A DNA stretch of 64,000 nucleotides, taken from assembly GCA_018894105.1 (NCBI GenBank), contig CM032122.1, positions 36,611,404 to 36,675,403 of the forward strand, written 5' to 3'. The stretch is from Jacaranda mimosifolia. Its lineage: Eukaryota; Streptophyta; Magnoliopsida; Lamiales; Bignoniaceae. Below are positions 12,012-23,519 of the stretch, piece by piece; positions within the stretch are counted from its first letter, which is position 1; each line of letters opens with the position of its first letter. A program made the position numbers and the translations under genes. The notes beneath the pieces were generated by a model, which did not search any database, was not told where the DNA came from, and saw only the letters and a list, made by a program, of their open reading frames with translations.

Positions 12012-12997
12012 TCATTTCAAGCTCGCCAGCCAATCCAACCTTCTTTGAGCAGACATTGCCATGAACATCTCCCTCCAATCTGCATCTTTGAACATCTTAA
12101 TTGCCTTCAAGTAGGTGTTGGAATCCACACCTTCAATGGACTCTAGGCACTTCACACAATTTGTTATTGAGAATCCAGCACACTCAGGATTTCCCTCATC
12201 ATTCCTTGTCGGTGGCACCTTCTCGGTCCATTTCTTGTCAGATGCCATGGAGGGCACTGTAATTACAGTCTGTTCAATGGATCCCTCACCCATCGCCCTT
12301 GCATCTTTCTTCCCCTGAATAGGGCTAGCCGGAGTTGGAGATCTTTGCTGACTATATCCAACATCTGCTGAATGATTGTCTTTACTTGTATTATCTGGAG
12401 ATGCATATGGAATAACACTGCTTGTTCCATCTTCTACTTTAACTTTTTCAGCATCCAAATAAAAGTTAGCTCTCTGGAAATCAGCTTGGCAATTCTCCTG
12501 AAATATGATCCTCATTTCATTAAACATTGGGCAACCCTTTTGCCGGAATCTTCTCATGTTCCTGTTTGCCTACAAGAGAGGTTTCTTAGTCAGTCCTAGT
12601 TCTCAAAAGTTAGAGCAGTAATTCAATTGTTCTTTAAAAATTAGCTGCTAACGTTTTCGTATGCTTTCCACACTGCATCAGCTGCAATGAGACTGCTGCG
12701 TGAAGGGTCCCAGATAAAACCAGGTTCTTTCATAAGTTTGTAAAAATCATGATAACGGATCCTCAGCTGATTAAACTTGCCTCTCAATTGGGGATAACTG
12801 TATCTTTTGTGAGTTCTCTCATAAAATCCTTTCTCAATATGGCTCCAACCTTCCTTCGTGAAAGTGGTAGAGGACCTATTTCCTCTTCGAACCTCTTTCA
12901 CCATCAACTCAATTAATAATTTCTCCAGTGAATCTGGCCAAAAGGCTAGGTCAGGCTTGCTTTCTGAATTATCCCATACATTAGCTCTGCGTCCCAT
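12012..12997 (-). CDS. Myb/SANT-like domain DNA-binding protein (LIMYB-like), 2 coding exons
   Basis: Coding exons are 12997-12653 and 12569-12012, joined across an 83-nt GT-AG intron, giving 300 aa. Residues ~17-112 match the plant Myb/SANT-like (trihelix-related) domain. Spaced aromatics are visible in FWPDSLEKLL, TKEGWSHIEKGF, PQLRGKFNQLR and the ending AADAVWKAYENANRN, followed by RRFRQKGCP. A Ser/Pro-rich acidic linker follows. The C-terminus carries KAIKMFKDADWREMFMAMS and RRLDWL, a block common at the end of these proteins. The family is related to the Myb-like partner of PIF/Harbinger transposases, and some members act in the nucleus as regulators; the target here is unknown. The start is supported by an acceptor (CTTAG) immediately before the ATG, which points to a 5'-UTR intron. 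Confidence 0.82.
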
Positions 12998-15065
12998 CTA
13001 AGTATAATGCAAATGAAGCTGAATGCAAATTTGCCACTTGACAGCAAAAATGGAAATGAGTTGCAATCTGATAAATAAATCATTAAATCAAATAAAAGTG
13101 CAAAGGTTAACAAAAAAGTGAGGACTTGAGCATATTAATGTAACTCAAAGTAGGCATTAGAGAAACAAACGATTAAACCCTAGAAGACAAATTGCATCAA
13201 CAAATGTGTAGTAAATTCAGCCACAGATGGATTAAGCAGTCAACTGATTTATTGAATTGAAAAGGAGAGTGTAAGTAAACGATGACAAGAAGATAGAACA
13301 CAGTACCGCAAAAGTCAATTTGTTTCTGACCAAGATGGTCGGTTACGCTAGCAAACAACAAAAGAGGAAGGTTGGTTTAGTCTTTACGCTACAACAGCTC
13401 ATTCTCATATTATAATTTCAAGTACAAAAATGAGATTGAGAACGCTTTCTTGAGCGGAATGGAGCAATAAATGCTATATGAATAAATAGACAAATAAGCA
13501 AAAAGTTGAGGTCCAACGAAAAAGACCGCCTGTATTCAAACTGAATGCTGGAAATGTGAACTGCATATATGAAATAGGAAAATCATCCATCCTCTTTTTA
13601 AACAAGGCAGCACTTTGCTTCTGGTATAACCTTATTTTACAAAAACACAGTCCTTTAGCTGACACATAATTGTTCCTCTAGTCTACAGAGAGTTATAGGT
13701 TTCACTAACATTTGCACGAATAAGGATGATAGATATAGCAGATTGATGTACTTATCATCTTTTGCTTTGCTGGCCTATCATTCTTAATTGGTCAAACTTC
13801 CCAGCTTTCCAGAGCTCCTTTCTTGGCTAATCCCGAGATTTTTCACATAGCTGTTCTAGTTAATTCCCTATGTTCTTGTAAATTCCCTTAGATGACTTTA
13901 TCACTCTTCTTTACCAGAAACAATGAATACAACCCTAACAATTACCAAACTAGTCAATAGCTTCACACGCCTGAAAGCAATTTGATTTATTCTCAATATA
14001 TCAATGCATATAATGGATCTCTTTTGCAATAAACATCATATAGTGATTAACACAATCTCAAGGTCTAGTTCCCCATAATCTCATCTTTAGCTACTAAAAG
14101 AAATGATCAACACCATTGCCCTCCTCCATCTCTTCTACAACTTAGCAGCACATTAATCCTGTGGCTGACCATTATGTCATTTTGCCTAGGGGCAGGAGTT
14201 AAATTCCAGTTTCATTCAGATTATGCACTCCTACCCTTTTTCTCCTGCTACAATTTTCCTCCTTTATTTCACTTCTATCAATTTTTCTCCCTAGTCTTTA
14301 CTCTTCAACACCCTTTTATCAAAATCATTTGGGGTCAAAAAGTTCAGAGAATTGAAGTCCTTTCATGTTAGCAACCCAAAACCTACGGAGTAAAAGACCT
14401 CATTAACCCCAGATCCATAAAACCCATTCTGCAACTTGCAGAATTCAAAGGGATAAAACACTCTACTAATTCTTAACAGAGCCCTGCGGCACTCGCAATA
14501 GATTACTTGCCAAAGCCCAAAATCTGCTCCCTACAATATAATCTACCTCAAATAAAATCTATCAGCTACGTGCTACTAATTCAAGCGTTTAGGAAACAGC
14601 CACACGCAACATTTATACACATAAATTCATCAGGAAAAAGCAACTACACATAGTAATTTCACATTCTTCATTTTCTTTTTACAAGAATTCATTCTTAATC
14701 AGCCAATTGAGAGTGTCTGTTCGCTTTAATCAAGGGGTTGTAGCTCCACATAAACAACAATATATTATAAACGAAAATCTCTTTATTCCTTCGCGATATG
14801 AATTTCATACATTTCAGTCTGAATGTGGAGTTGATTAAAATACTATGAGATCCAATACACATATTAGAAATTCCATTATCTGCAATCTAATTCTTCGATG
14901 AAAAATGTACTTTCAGTGAAGAGACTCTTCTATAAATTCGAAATTAGATAAGATATGCAGAAAGATGAGGAGAGTACTCACGGAAACAGAGAAATCCAGC
15001 AGTGGCAGCAGCAATTGGTAGTGACGGAAACAGAACGATAGTTTATTGGTTGAGAAAAGTTAGGT
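12998..15065 (-). other. Probable 5'-UTR intron (12998-14981) and untranslated first exon of the Myb/SANT-like gene
   Basis: Reading the minus strand, a GC-richer stretch at about 15060-14982 runs into a strong donor, CCGTGAGTACT. The next good acceptor is directly before the ATG at 12997. Together they define a ~1.98-kb leader intron. This sequence holds no long coding frame and no recognised repeat. The exon start is a guess. A GT microsatellite (~15080-15096) lies just beyond it in the presumed promoter. Confidence 0.5.
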
Positions 15066-15151
15066 CAGTGATAGCCTCATGTGTGTGTGTGTGTTTTTAT
15101 CTTTATATTTTTGGAGAATTATTTGGCAAAAATGGATTTTTTGCTCATTTT

Positions 15152-15515
15152 AGGGCTGTTTGAATTTGTTTTTGGAGGTATTTTTATTTTTTAGTAAAAA
15201 ATAAATAGTAAAAAATTAGTTATAAATTTGAATTTGAAAATGAAATATTGTTTGGAGATTTTGTTTAAAATGTAATGATTATATTGGGTTGAAATGAGTT
15301 GTATTTGGAAAATGTAGTATTTTTATATTAAAAATCGTGCAAATATGAGTAGGAAAAAATGAAAAGTGAAAATGGAAAAAGAGTGTAATAGTGTGTTTTG
15401 AAAAATATTTGGAAAATGAAAATATTTGTGAAAATAGGGGAAAATTGATAGTTTTTTATTTTTATTTTAAATGAAAAATGAACATGGTGTTTGAAAACAA
15501 AACCAAATAGGCACT
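15152..15515. mobile_element. Tourist-like MITE (family A)
   Basis: The left end TTAGGGCTGTTTG and right end CAAATAGGCACTTA are inverted, with TTA on each flank as target duplication. The interior consists of family A's ATTTTCA/TGAAAAT blocks. It lies just upstream of the presumed start of the Myb/SANT-like gene. Confidence 0.75.
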
Positions 15516-16340
15516 TAATAATGTTTGTTTCATTTAGTTTTGGGTTGAAATAATTTTTATTATAGATGCCATATTAGCAAAATTTTATTATTTTATGGGC
15601 TAGTGAAGTAAGTTGAATTTATTAATTTTGTTGAATTAGTGGAGTCAAATTAAATTATTTATCGTAATTCACATCAATCAAGTTTTTTATTGAGTCAGTA
15701 ATAATTGATATATATTTTAAAATATAATATATATATACATATAATATTATATGTTTTTGAAAGAAGGTATTTTAGAAAGAAAAAAAAAAAGAAAAGAAAG
15801 AAAGATATACTTACTAGTTTAGAAAAATGCAAACACTCATCGAAAAGTATTTTGGGAGTTAAAAGTCATTATGAAAGAACATATCATTATATTTTATTAT
15901 ATCAGTTAAAAATATGAAAATGTATCAGTATTGTAATGTTAATTTTCATCGTCCTTTCAACTGTTTAATTAGTGAATAGTAATTGCCTAAATAAATTATC
16001 AAAATATAGTCAAATACTCAATTAAGAATGGAAAAAAAAATAAAAAATAAAAAAATGCTGTAAGTGGTGTTTTTTTTTTTTTTTTTGTTGGTATTTGGTT
16101 CATCTACAATCCTATGCTTAAACAAATTCAAATAAATACAAGTATACAGCTAGTTGATACCCATAAAATGTTATAATATAGTACAAATTGTTTTGGTATT
16201 GTTAATAAAAATCCGGAAACAATTCTCATGGATCCAAAGGGAACTCAAAAATGAGTCGAGAAGAAACTAAATGTTCTGAAGAAATTAAGAGAAAATTTTC
16301 ATGTTGAATAATATTATTTCATTAGGAAAAATTAAGAATC
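15516..16340. other. AT-rich intergenic DNA
   Basis: Contains purine runs near 15778-15806, a poly-T near 16070-16087 and short ATATAT tracts. No gene or element end was seen. Confidence 0.4.
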
Positions 16341-16500
16341 AGATCAATTGCTTCAGCTTGTCAATGGCATCCATGCTTGTTACCTGTTTGAGACAAAAAA
16401 GATACATAAAACAATGTCTGCAGATGATCACAAGTTGTCAGAAATCACAATGCTGATTGAGTATGCTTGCATTCTGTGGCAGTGTATCAGGCTGAACGCT
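16340..16500 (-). pseudogene. Possible terminal-exon fragment, unidentified
   Basis: On the minus strand a CAAACAG acceptor-like site near 16385 leads into a short frame, VTSMDAIDKLKQLI, ending in TGA near 16343. Upstream minus-strand DNA to 16500 is also less AT-rich. It could be the last exon of a captured or decayed gene. The family was not recognised and no other exon was found; the Tourist-like MITE at 16504 abuts it. Confidence 0.25.
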
Positions 16501-16503
16501 AAG

Positions 16504-16979
16504 AGCCCGTTTGGTTTCATTTTCTGGAATCATGGAGTCATTTTCATCTTTCAATAAAAATGCATAATGAAAAGTTAGTTAAAATAGTTGAATTTGAAAA
16601 TGAAGTTTTATTTGAATGTGTTGTAGAAAATTTCAGGTTTATATATGTGTGAAAATGAGATATATTTGGATATTGGGTATTTTTGTATTAAAAGTTGTGT
16701 AGTTTTTGAATTTGAATTGATAATGTTATGTGTGATTGTTTGAAAAAATAATATTATGATTTGAATTTGAATTTGTAATAATTTTGTTGTGAATGGTGTA
16801 TGAAAAATATTGGAAAGATAAAAAATAATTAAGGTAATGATAAGGGTTGAAAAAGGGATGAGAATGGAGAGAGAATATAATAAAGAATGTTTTGAAAATG
16901 AAAATATTTGAGAAAATAGTGTAGATAGTGATAACTCTCTATTTTCATTTTGAGGAGAAAATAAAAACAAACGGGCCCT
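16504..16979. mobile_element. Tourist-like MITE (family A), TAA target duplication
   Basis: Terminal inverted repeats are GAGCCCGTTTGGTTT on the left and AAACAAACGGGCCC on the right, each flanked by TAA. At ~475 bp it is longer than its relatives. Short frames inside are low-complexity shadows. Confidence 0.8.
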
Positions 16980-16982
16980 AAA

Positions 16983-17133
16983 CATTTGGTTTCATTTTCA
17001 AATGTGATTTTTATATTTTCTATTATTTCAAAAATAAAATACATTATTTTTTACACATTTTCACTTAACATCATTTTCATTTTCATTTCAAACACATTCC
17101 CCCAATAACCTATATATTTTACCTCAAGAACAC

Positions 17134-17169
<36 letters not shown>

Positions 17170-17302
17170 TTCATTATTTTTATCTCTTTCCACCTACAAA
17201 TACAAATACAAACTCATTTTCAACTCATCTTCACTAATTATTTTTCAATATTTTGAAAATAATGAAAATAAAAATTGAAAATGAAAATAAAACCAAACAG
17301 CC
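16983..17302. mobile_element. Tourist-like MITE (family A), abutting the previous one
   Basis: It begins at ACATTTGGTTTCATTTTCA next to the TAA that closes the preceding MITE and ends AAACCAAACAGCCC followed by TAA. It contains a CT run (~17133-17155) followed by a TA run. One likely inserted at the other's target site. Confidence 0.7.
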
Positions 17303-17365
17303 CTAAGTGTTGAATATAAAGAAATAATGGCAAAGGAAATATGCATAGATCAGCTGGTCTCAAAG

Positions 17366-17559
17366 CATTTTGGGAGCACTTTGGATCCTCTATTCCACTT
17401 TGTATTTCATCTTCTATTCCAACTTAATGTATATATACCAAGTATATCTAATTTTAATTAATTATTTTTATAAAAAAATATCTAATACACGTATCATATA
17501 TCCATAAGATAAAATAGAAGATTGATATAAATTAGAATAGAGAATGTAAACCATTTTGG
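17366..17559. mobile_element. hAT-like MITE (family D copy 1) with perfect 8-bp target duplication
   Basis: A 178-bp element (17374-17551) is bounded by CATTTTGG at 17366-17373 and 17552-17559. The left part has TTTGGATCCTCTATTCC and the right part AGAATAGAGAATGTAAAC. Copy 2 at 21888-22069 shares the body, including the phrase ACACGT(A/G)TCATATATCCAT. An 8-bp duplication suggests hAT mobilisation. Confidence 0.75.
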
Positions 17560-17569
17560 AACTTCTTAA

Positions 17570-18418
17570 TTGTCTCCTTTTAATTTGAATCTTGTCATCT
17601 CCGATCCCCTTTGGAAGTTGATTTACCTCCCTCTTGGGTGTTTTTACTCTCTTTCTTCTTTACCTTTTCGGATTTGGTTCATTAACCTTGTGCTTACAAG
17701 TTGTAAACATTAATTCATATTAATTTGATAGATTTTCAAATTCTAATTAAAAGTTTAGGTAATAGATGTAAGCATTGTCGAACTACTACTATAAATCACT
17801 GCATTCTTTACTTGAGTAGTGCTGTTTATATCATTATTGCATTAATTGAACTTGTTCCATATACTCCACTCATCGGCTCAAAACACTTTCTATATTTGGA
17901 TTACTATTTTATCAATAGCAAAAGTTTTTGAGTATCTTAATTCCACTGCATAAAAGTGTAGAAAGTTCTAATTCAACGCCCTCTTAGGCATAATATCATT
18001 CTTAACTTATAATTTTTAAAGAGGCAAAATTTTAAACTTGACGAAAGTATATGTATAACGTAGTATGAAGTTGAAGCGGAGCTAGCATATTTTTAGATTG
18101 TTAAAAAACGTATGTATAATATAACTCTATATTTATGGAGAGCGACTGTCTTTACAAACCCGTCCTCGCTCCATCTTGAACTTAACAGTTGTCAAATATC
18201 ATGTAGCTCTAAGATTGAAACACGTTGAAATTTGATAACAACTGAAATAAGTTGCAGTCCTTCAACTTTAGAGCTTGTTGGGCAAATATGTTGTCCAAGC
18301 TTCAACATAATCATTCTAGTCTAAAGAGTTGAAAGATATAAATGCCCAGCATAAAAATTTTCTATGCATCTCAAGGGATCCTATCACATGATGTAATTTT
18401 ATTATATCCTAGCTAGTA
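17570..18418. other. Intergenic and 3' flank of the transporter gene
   Basis: No coding frame beyond short chance ones and no recognised element. The last part (to 18418) is the transporter's 3' UTR. Confidence 0.4.
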
Positions 18419-21400
18419 TCAAATATTGGCAAACAATCTATAAGTTTTGGCATCAAGACCAATCTGTCTTACTGCGGCAACCATTGCTATAATCGCCAAT
18501 AGTGAGAAAACCACAGCTATTGTGCCATTTAACCAAAAAATGAGGCCCCTCTTTGATGGTTTGAATGTCAAGTTGAAGAAAACAACAGGAAGTACAAAGT
18601 CAAGTGGCATGAAACCAAAAGCTCCAATCACTGAATTGACGTCCCCAAAAAATGGAAGCATTGCTGCAATTGTAGTTGATAAAACGACTGACAGTGATCG
18701 CGCGATCACTCTTGGGATAACATTACGTGCGGAGAATTGCCCACTCTTCGGATCTGCAGTTTTTCGTTCAAGAACTTCATTCGTGGGTTGCAAGTAGACC
18801 TGGATCAGACACTAAACATTTAGAAAAGCCAAGAGGATCTTCTACATATGAACAAGGCTAATGATCTGATATATCTATCTTATGCTTAGGTCCGATAATT
18901 AATCCAACATGTTTTGTGTGTCTCATAGCACTTACCACGGCGACAGCTGATAGCTGGAGAAGTGTAAAGAGATTGGTGAACAAGATGAACCATTTGGACA
19001 CTAAAAGTTTGCCATCATCATCCACGAAATTGCCGAGGATTTGACTTTCAGCTCGGTTGCCAAATGCCCAATAGCCAGAAATGGCTACACTGAAGAAAGT
19101 AGCTGTTACTACTGAATAACAAACACACAGCCCCTTGAACATCTTGCCCTTAACGGGTGGTGCTAGTGTTGCCTGCAATATTATTACAACAAGAATGTCG
19201 TCAAAACATAGCTAAATCCATCCTTTTTTTATTCAAAAAAATCAAAAATTCAAAGACAAATCAAAACAAACAATACAAAACCTGTATTTCTGGAATAATC
19301 CCATTGCCAAAAGAGGTGGCAATAATGGCCAATGCATTGAAAATACCAAATATTTTAGTTTCTTTATCGCCTTTCACTGAGTAATCTGCTTTCAGTCCCT
19401 TGGATGTCATTCCTGAAGGAAAAAAAATGGTTTATCAGCCAATCATTGTCATAAATATTCTATAAATCCTACTTGGAATCATATGTCCAGCAAGCTAGTT
19501 ATATATAATTACCAATATAGATGGAACCAGCAGTGGCACATGCACTGTAGGCAAGAGATAGTACCAAAGAAACCATATTGATGTGTCTCAGCGAGTGAAA
19601 AGATGGGATTTGAGCTAAAATCAACATTAGCCCACCAAATATCGCTACGAATTCGTAAAGCTTCATGCTTCCATCTGGTCTTATCAGCAAGTATATTGCC
19701 TGTATAAACGAATAATTCAAGTTTAGGTGTTTTTTTTTTTTTTTTTTTTTTTTTTTTTGGTAATTTTACCTATAAGTTATATATCATATTAGAGAAAGGA
19801 TATATTAAATATTTGGCCAATGGTCCTATTCAATTCCAAAATGAATCAAGTATAAAATTGACCTTCATGCACTGTCCTCCCAAAAGTGTATTCCCAACTA
19901 CGGCACCATAGCACACCAGGAATTGAATTGGCCCAACATAGTACGTGCCCCATTTTCGTCCTGTCATAAGTTAAACAATTAGTAATCATTAGTGGTTGTG
20001 GCATTTTCGACCCGTGTATTTAAATTTTTATATAGAAAATTAATTGTACCTTTTCTATTTCTGCATAAAAACATTTTTTTCTCAATAGTTTAAATGTATT
20101 TACTTGAATTTACTAAATGAAATTACACAATTGAAAAAGAAATGGAGAGAGTAAAGTTGGAGAGATGGAAGAAAGGTTGTTTGGTTATATTTCCATCATT
20201 TCTAAAATGATGAGAATTAGTTATGTGATGCGACGTGGAAATGAAAATATATTTGAATGAAATATTGAAAATTTAATGACTATGTTGGTTTTAATAAGTT
20301 ATAGGTGGAGAGAAATAGAAATAATAGAATAGAAAGAAAATATATAGATTATTGGGAAAAGATATATTAGTTATTGAAAAATGTCTTTTGAAAATGGAAA
20401 TAAAAATTATGTTGGGTGAAATTTTCTAAAAAGTGATAGTTTCTATTTTTAAAATAGTAGAAAATGGAAAAAGTGGGTGTGAAAATAAAACCAAATGGGC
20501 CCTCAAGAAAAAAAATAACAAAATCTTTTAATTGATATTCTTTTAATAAAAATAATTTAATTAATATATTAAAAAACAGAATGTGTATTTTTCTAAGAAT
20601 AGAATACCATAGAATCAAACAAATATATTTTTCGATTAAGAACATCAAATATTTTTCTAAGAATAGAAAAATACACACTGTTGGATGATATTTTTACTGA
20701 CATGCTTTTTATTTTGATCAAGTTTTCTTAATCGATGACGTGTTTGGCCTATTCCATCGTATTGTACCCAAATAAGAGGAGGAAAAAAAAAAAAAAGACA
20801 CACATCTGGGACATGTTGGATTACTTTTAATTAAAATAAATTCTAAAATAAGAGGAGGAAAAAAAAAACAAAAAAAAAAACGACACACATCTAGCTAGGA
20901 CATGTTGGATTACTTTTGATTAAAATAAATTCTATTTCAATAAAAAGTATTGTATTTTTACCAATTTAAAGACGAGCACTGAGTATAGAAATTTAGTACC
21001 TAGTATGTCATAGGCCATGTCCCTGAATCTGAGATAGCGGTGGCCCTCTTGAGCTTTTTGTTCAATAACGAAGGATAACATGTTATAGGAATAGAATGTC
21101 ACCACTGCTCCAATTACTAAAGATACCACTCCCACAACCCATCCTAAAGATACAAATGCATATGGGAGGCTCAACAATGCAGGAGCAACTATTGATGTCG
21201 TCAAGTGATAACCACAGTGTATCCAGGACCCTGCACACATTTGAAAATTAATATATTATAAAATTAATCATTTTTCTAAGTTAGTGAAAAAACAAAAAAT
21301 TATCAAAATTTTGAGCAAGGCATAATGATACTACAAACCACTAAACAATATCATTTTATACTTGCTATTAGAATATAATTTATATATTTTAAAATTTTGT

Positions 21401-23403
21401 GTCTTTTTATAAGGATTGAATTCAACCTACATAAAACTCAAATGTAACCCACCATCTTGATCATTTGGTGGGTACATTTGGTTTCATACTCGTGAAATAC
21501 ATAAGATGGATATGATGAGTCATTTCACTCTCCCACTATAAATACTCTCAATCATCTATTATTACATAAGTACACTTTCATTATTATGAATTCAATCTTT
21601 TAGACTTCAACCTCAAATTACATAAAATTTCCTAAGGCCAAAGTTTTACCTATTTTAAGGGATTCAATATTTGTACTTGTGAGGTTGTGTTAGGACAAGA
21701 ATTTATGGATTCATACAGTACTCAATGAATTTCAATTTCCTTTTTTTTTTTCTTTTTTAAAGAAGACTTTTATTGGATTCAAGAACCTTGCTGGAAACAA
21801 AAAGAATAATAAAAAAGGATATACAATCTGGATCGAAGTATATATTAAAACATATCCAAACAAAGAGTAAGGAGGGGTCGGTAGCGAACACTTTGGATCA
21901 TCTATTCCATTTTGTGTTTCATCTCCTATTCCAACTTGATGTATATATATGCCAAGTGTATTTGATTCTTCATTAATTATTTTTATAAGGAAATATTTAA
22001 TACACGTGTCATATATCCATGAAATGGAATAGGAGATAGAATATAAACGGGAATAGAGGATCTAAACTGGGTAACGAGCAGCCGTTATCCTTCGAGTCTA
22101 CAATAGTATATTATACATACATACATGCATATACATATATTTTAAATTTTATCTCCTTAGAATAATATATATATAATTCATAATCTATTAAAATATAATA
22201 ACATTTTTTAAAATTATAATTCCTGCATCAATCCCTGGCACGATTGCAGGATCGAAGCGAAGGCTTCCTTTTCAATTTCATTGCAATATTGCGGAATGAT
22301 CCTAGTCGCTCCACACATTTTGCAATTTAGAGTACTCAAAAAAATTTTAAAAGAAGTTTTAAAAGAATATTAAAAACATATAAAGATGTCATTGATATAT
22401 ATGTTTGGTAAAATAGTACCATAAATTTAATACAATATATCAGATGAGTTTATTGTGACTTACGAGTACTTAATAATATTTCATAAATTTTACATTCAAC
22501 TAAAGTACAATTACATTAAAAAGCTATTTTACAACCTAATAAAGCTAAATTTAATATAATAAAATATTAATACTAGTGCTACAGAATTTGCATGTGATTT
22601 GTCTTTATTTCTAATAAATTGATTAATTATTTACTTTGAAAAAACTACACAATAATAATAATTATAAAAAGCAACAAATATGTAGATTTGAAGATTTTTT
22701 GTTACTTTTCAATTTTAATTTAGATAAATTGATAAATAGTTTATTTTATATTTTAAAATTTCATCAAATTGGCAAACCCATGCCATTATAAAAACATTAA
22801 ATAATTTAATTTTATATCGTTAATCATCTCAAACTCACAATCCCACGACCATCCCCACCCAGCAACCCGGCCCACCCGGGAGACCAAACTCCCAACAAAA
22901 AATATTTTGCAATTTCAGTATTTCAGCCCACCACCAGGACCACCACGACGGCACCACCTTCAGAAGCTCCGCCGCCCTGTAAACTCTGCCAAATCTGTTT
23001 TTGCGAAGCCCTACTCCCACCAACCCCACCACGGCACCACTCCCCAACTCCGCCACATCCGTTCTTCAACTGATGCGCCGTTCCGTTAAGACCGTAACAA
23101 TCGGAATTTTTTGGACAGTCTCGGCGTTCCTACCGATTTTTCGGATTGTCACCGTTCAGTACTGACACGGTGGAACCCGAGCGCCGTTCCGGCCTCTTTT
23201 TCGGGTTTCCGGCGAACCATGAATTCCCAATTCAATAATTGCCAAAACTCAATATTGTGTGTGTGTGTGTCTTTGTGCTGTGACTAACCTCTGGATTTAA
23301 GAACAAATTGTGCTCCGGCATCTAGTTCCTTGTCCGCGGCAGAAGGAGCTCTGCCATCCTTGCCGCCGTGCGACTCTGTGGAATTTGGTGCAACACTTGC
23401 CAT
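18419..23403 (-). CDS. GABA/amino-acid transporter, AAAP family (GAT1-like), 7 exons
   Basis: Exons in order of reading are 23403-23289, 21230-21000, 19960-19863, 19699-19513, 19412-19282, 19172-18936 and 18799-18419. All introns are GT-AG, and the 459-aa frame is continuous. Residues ~1-37 are a hydrophilic cytosolic N-terminus ending AGAQFVLKS. The Aa_trans domain follows with about 11 hydrophobic segments. Family landmarks are WIHCGYHLTTSIVAPALLSL, PSFHSLRHIN, SFGNGIIPEIQATLAPP, AISGYWAFGN, AAMLPFFGD and GAFGFMPLDFVLP. Plant GAT1-type carriers are proton-coupled plasma-membrane importers of GABA and related compounds; the exact substrate here is inferred. Intron 1 (2058 nt) carries an hAT-like MITE and an unusual GC-rich patch. 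Intron 2 (1039 nt) carries a Tourist-like MITE and an ~85-bp tandem duplication. No breaks were seen. Confidence 0.93.
19730..19758 (+). repeat. Poly-T tract (29 nt) in intron 3 of the transporter
   Basis: On the coding strand this is a poly-A run inside the intron, away from the splice sites. Its length is probably variable. Confidence 0.85.
20174..20504. mobile_element. Tourist-like MITE (family A) in intron 2 of the transporter
   Basis: The left end GGTTGTTTGGTTAT pairs imperfectly with the inverted right end ATAAAACCAAATGGGCCC. The interior has the family's ATTTTCA/TGAAAAT pattern. The target duplication was not resolved. Confidence 0.65.
20582..20682. repeat. Inverted repeat in intron 2
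   Basis: TGTGTATTTTTCT at the left is mirrored by AGAAAAATACACA at the right, and TTTTTCTAAGAATAG occurs in both halves. This is a short foldback structure of unknown origin. Confidence 0.5.
20770..20936. repeat. Two tandem ~85-bp copies in intron 2
   Basis: Both copies run from AAATAAGAGGAGGAAAAAAA through GACACACATCT and ACATGTTGGATTACTTTT to AATAAATTCT. They differ at a few positions and by a few bases near CATCT. This is a recent local duplication, probably by replication slippage. Confidence 0.8.
21880..22077. mobile_element. hAT-like MITE (family D copy 2) in intron 1 of the transporter
   Basis: The element (21888-22069) is flanked by GGTAGCGA and GGTAACGA, an 8-bp duplication with one mismatch. 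ATCATCTATTCC at the left mirrors GGAATAGAGGAT at the right. The body matches copy 1. Confidence 0.7.
22835..23230. other. GC-rich patch inside intron 1 of the transporter
   Basis: This ~400-bp stretch is far richer in G and C than any neighbouring non-coding DNA. It is rich in CCACC, CCGCC and GCCGTTCCG-type motifs. Plus-strand frames of 60-75 codons are Pro/His/Arg-rich with no recognised domain. It may be a captured gene fragment, an old repeat end, or an internal promoter/CpG-rich element. Nothing here decides between these. Confidence 0.4.
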
Positions 23404-23504
23404 CGAGCTCTTCTGAGTGTGCGTGTGTCTGTGCGCGCGCGCGTCCGTGTGTATATATATGTGTGTGAGGTATTTGATCTTGAATGAAAGACAGAAACAG
23501 AAGC

Positions 23505-23516
23505 AGGTATATATAG
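23505..23516 (-). promoter_or_regulatory. Candidate TATA box of the transporter gene
   Basis: On the minus strand CTATATATACCT lies about 100 bases upstream of the ATG at 23403, a plausible distance for a short 5' leader. The leader itself (23404-23480) contains TG/CG dinucleotide runs. Confidence 0.5.
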
Positions 23517-23519
23517 TTG

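Noticed and set aside
12115..12599. Plus-strand frames opposite the Myb/SANT-like gene
   Set aside because: They are shadows of the minus-strand exons, which have a clear domain and valid splice sites.
16608..17044. 125- and 71-codon minus-strand frames
   Set aside because: They lie inside Tourist-like MITEs and are low-complexity Phe/Ile/Leu/Ser translations of AT-rich repeats.
22835..23089. Overlapping 60-73-codon frames on both strands in the GC-rich patch
   Set aside because: They overlap each other in opposite directions, lie in an intron, lack domains and follow from high GC content. Reported as an unexplained patch instead.
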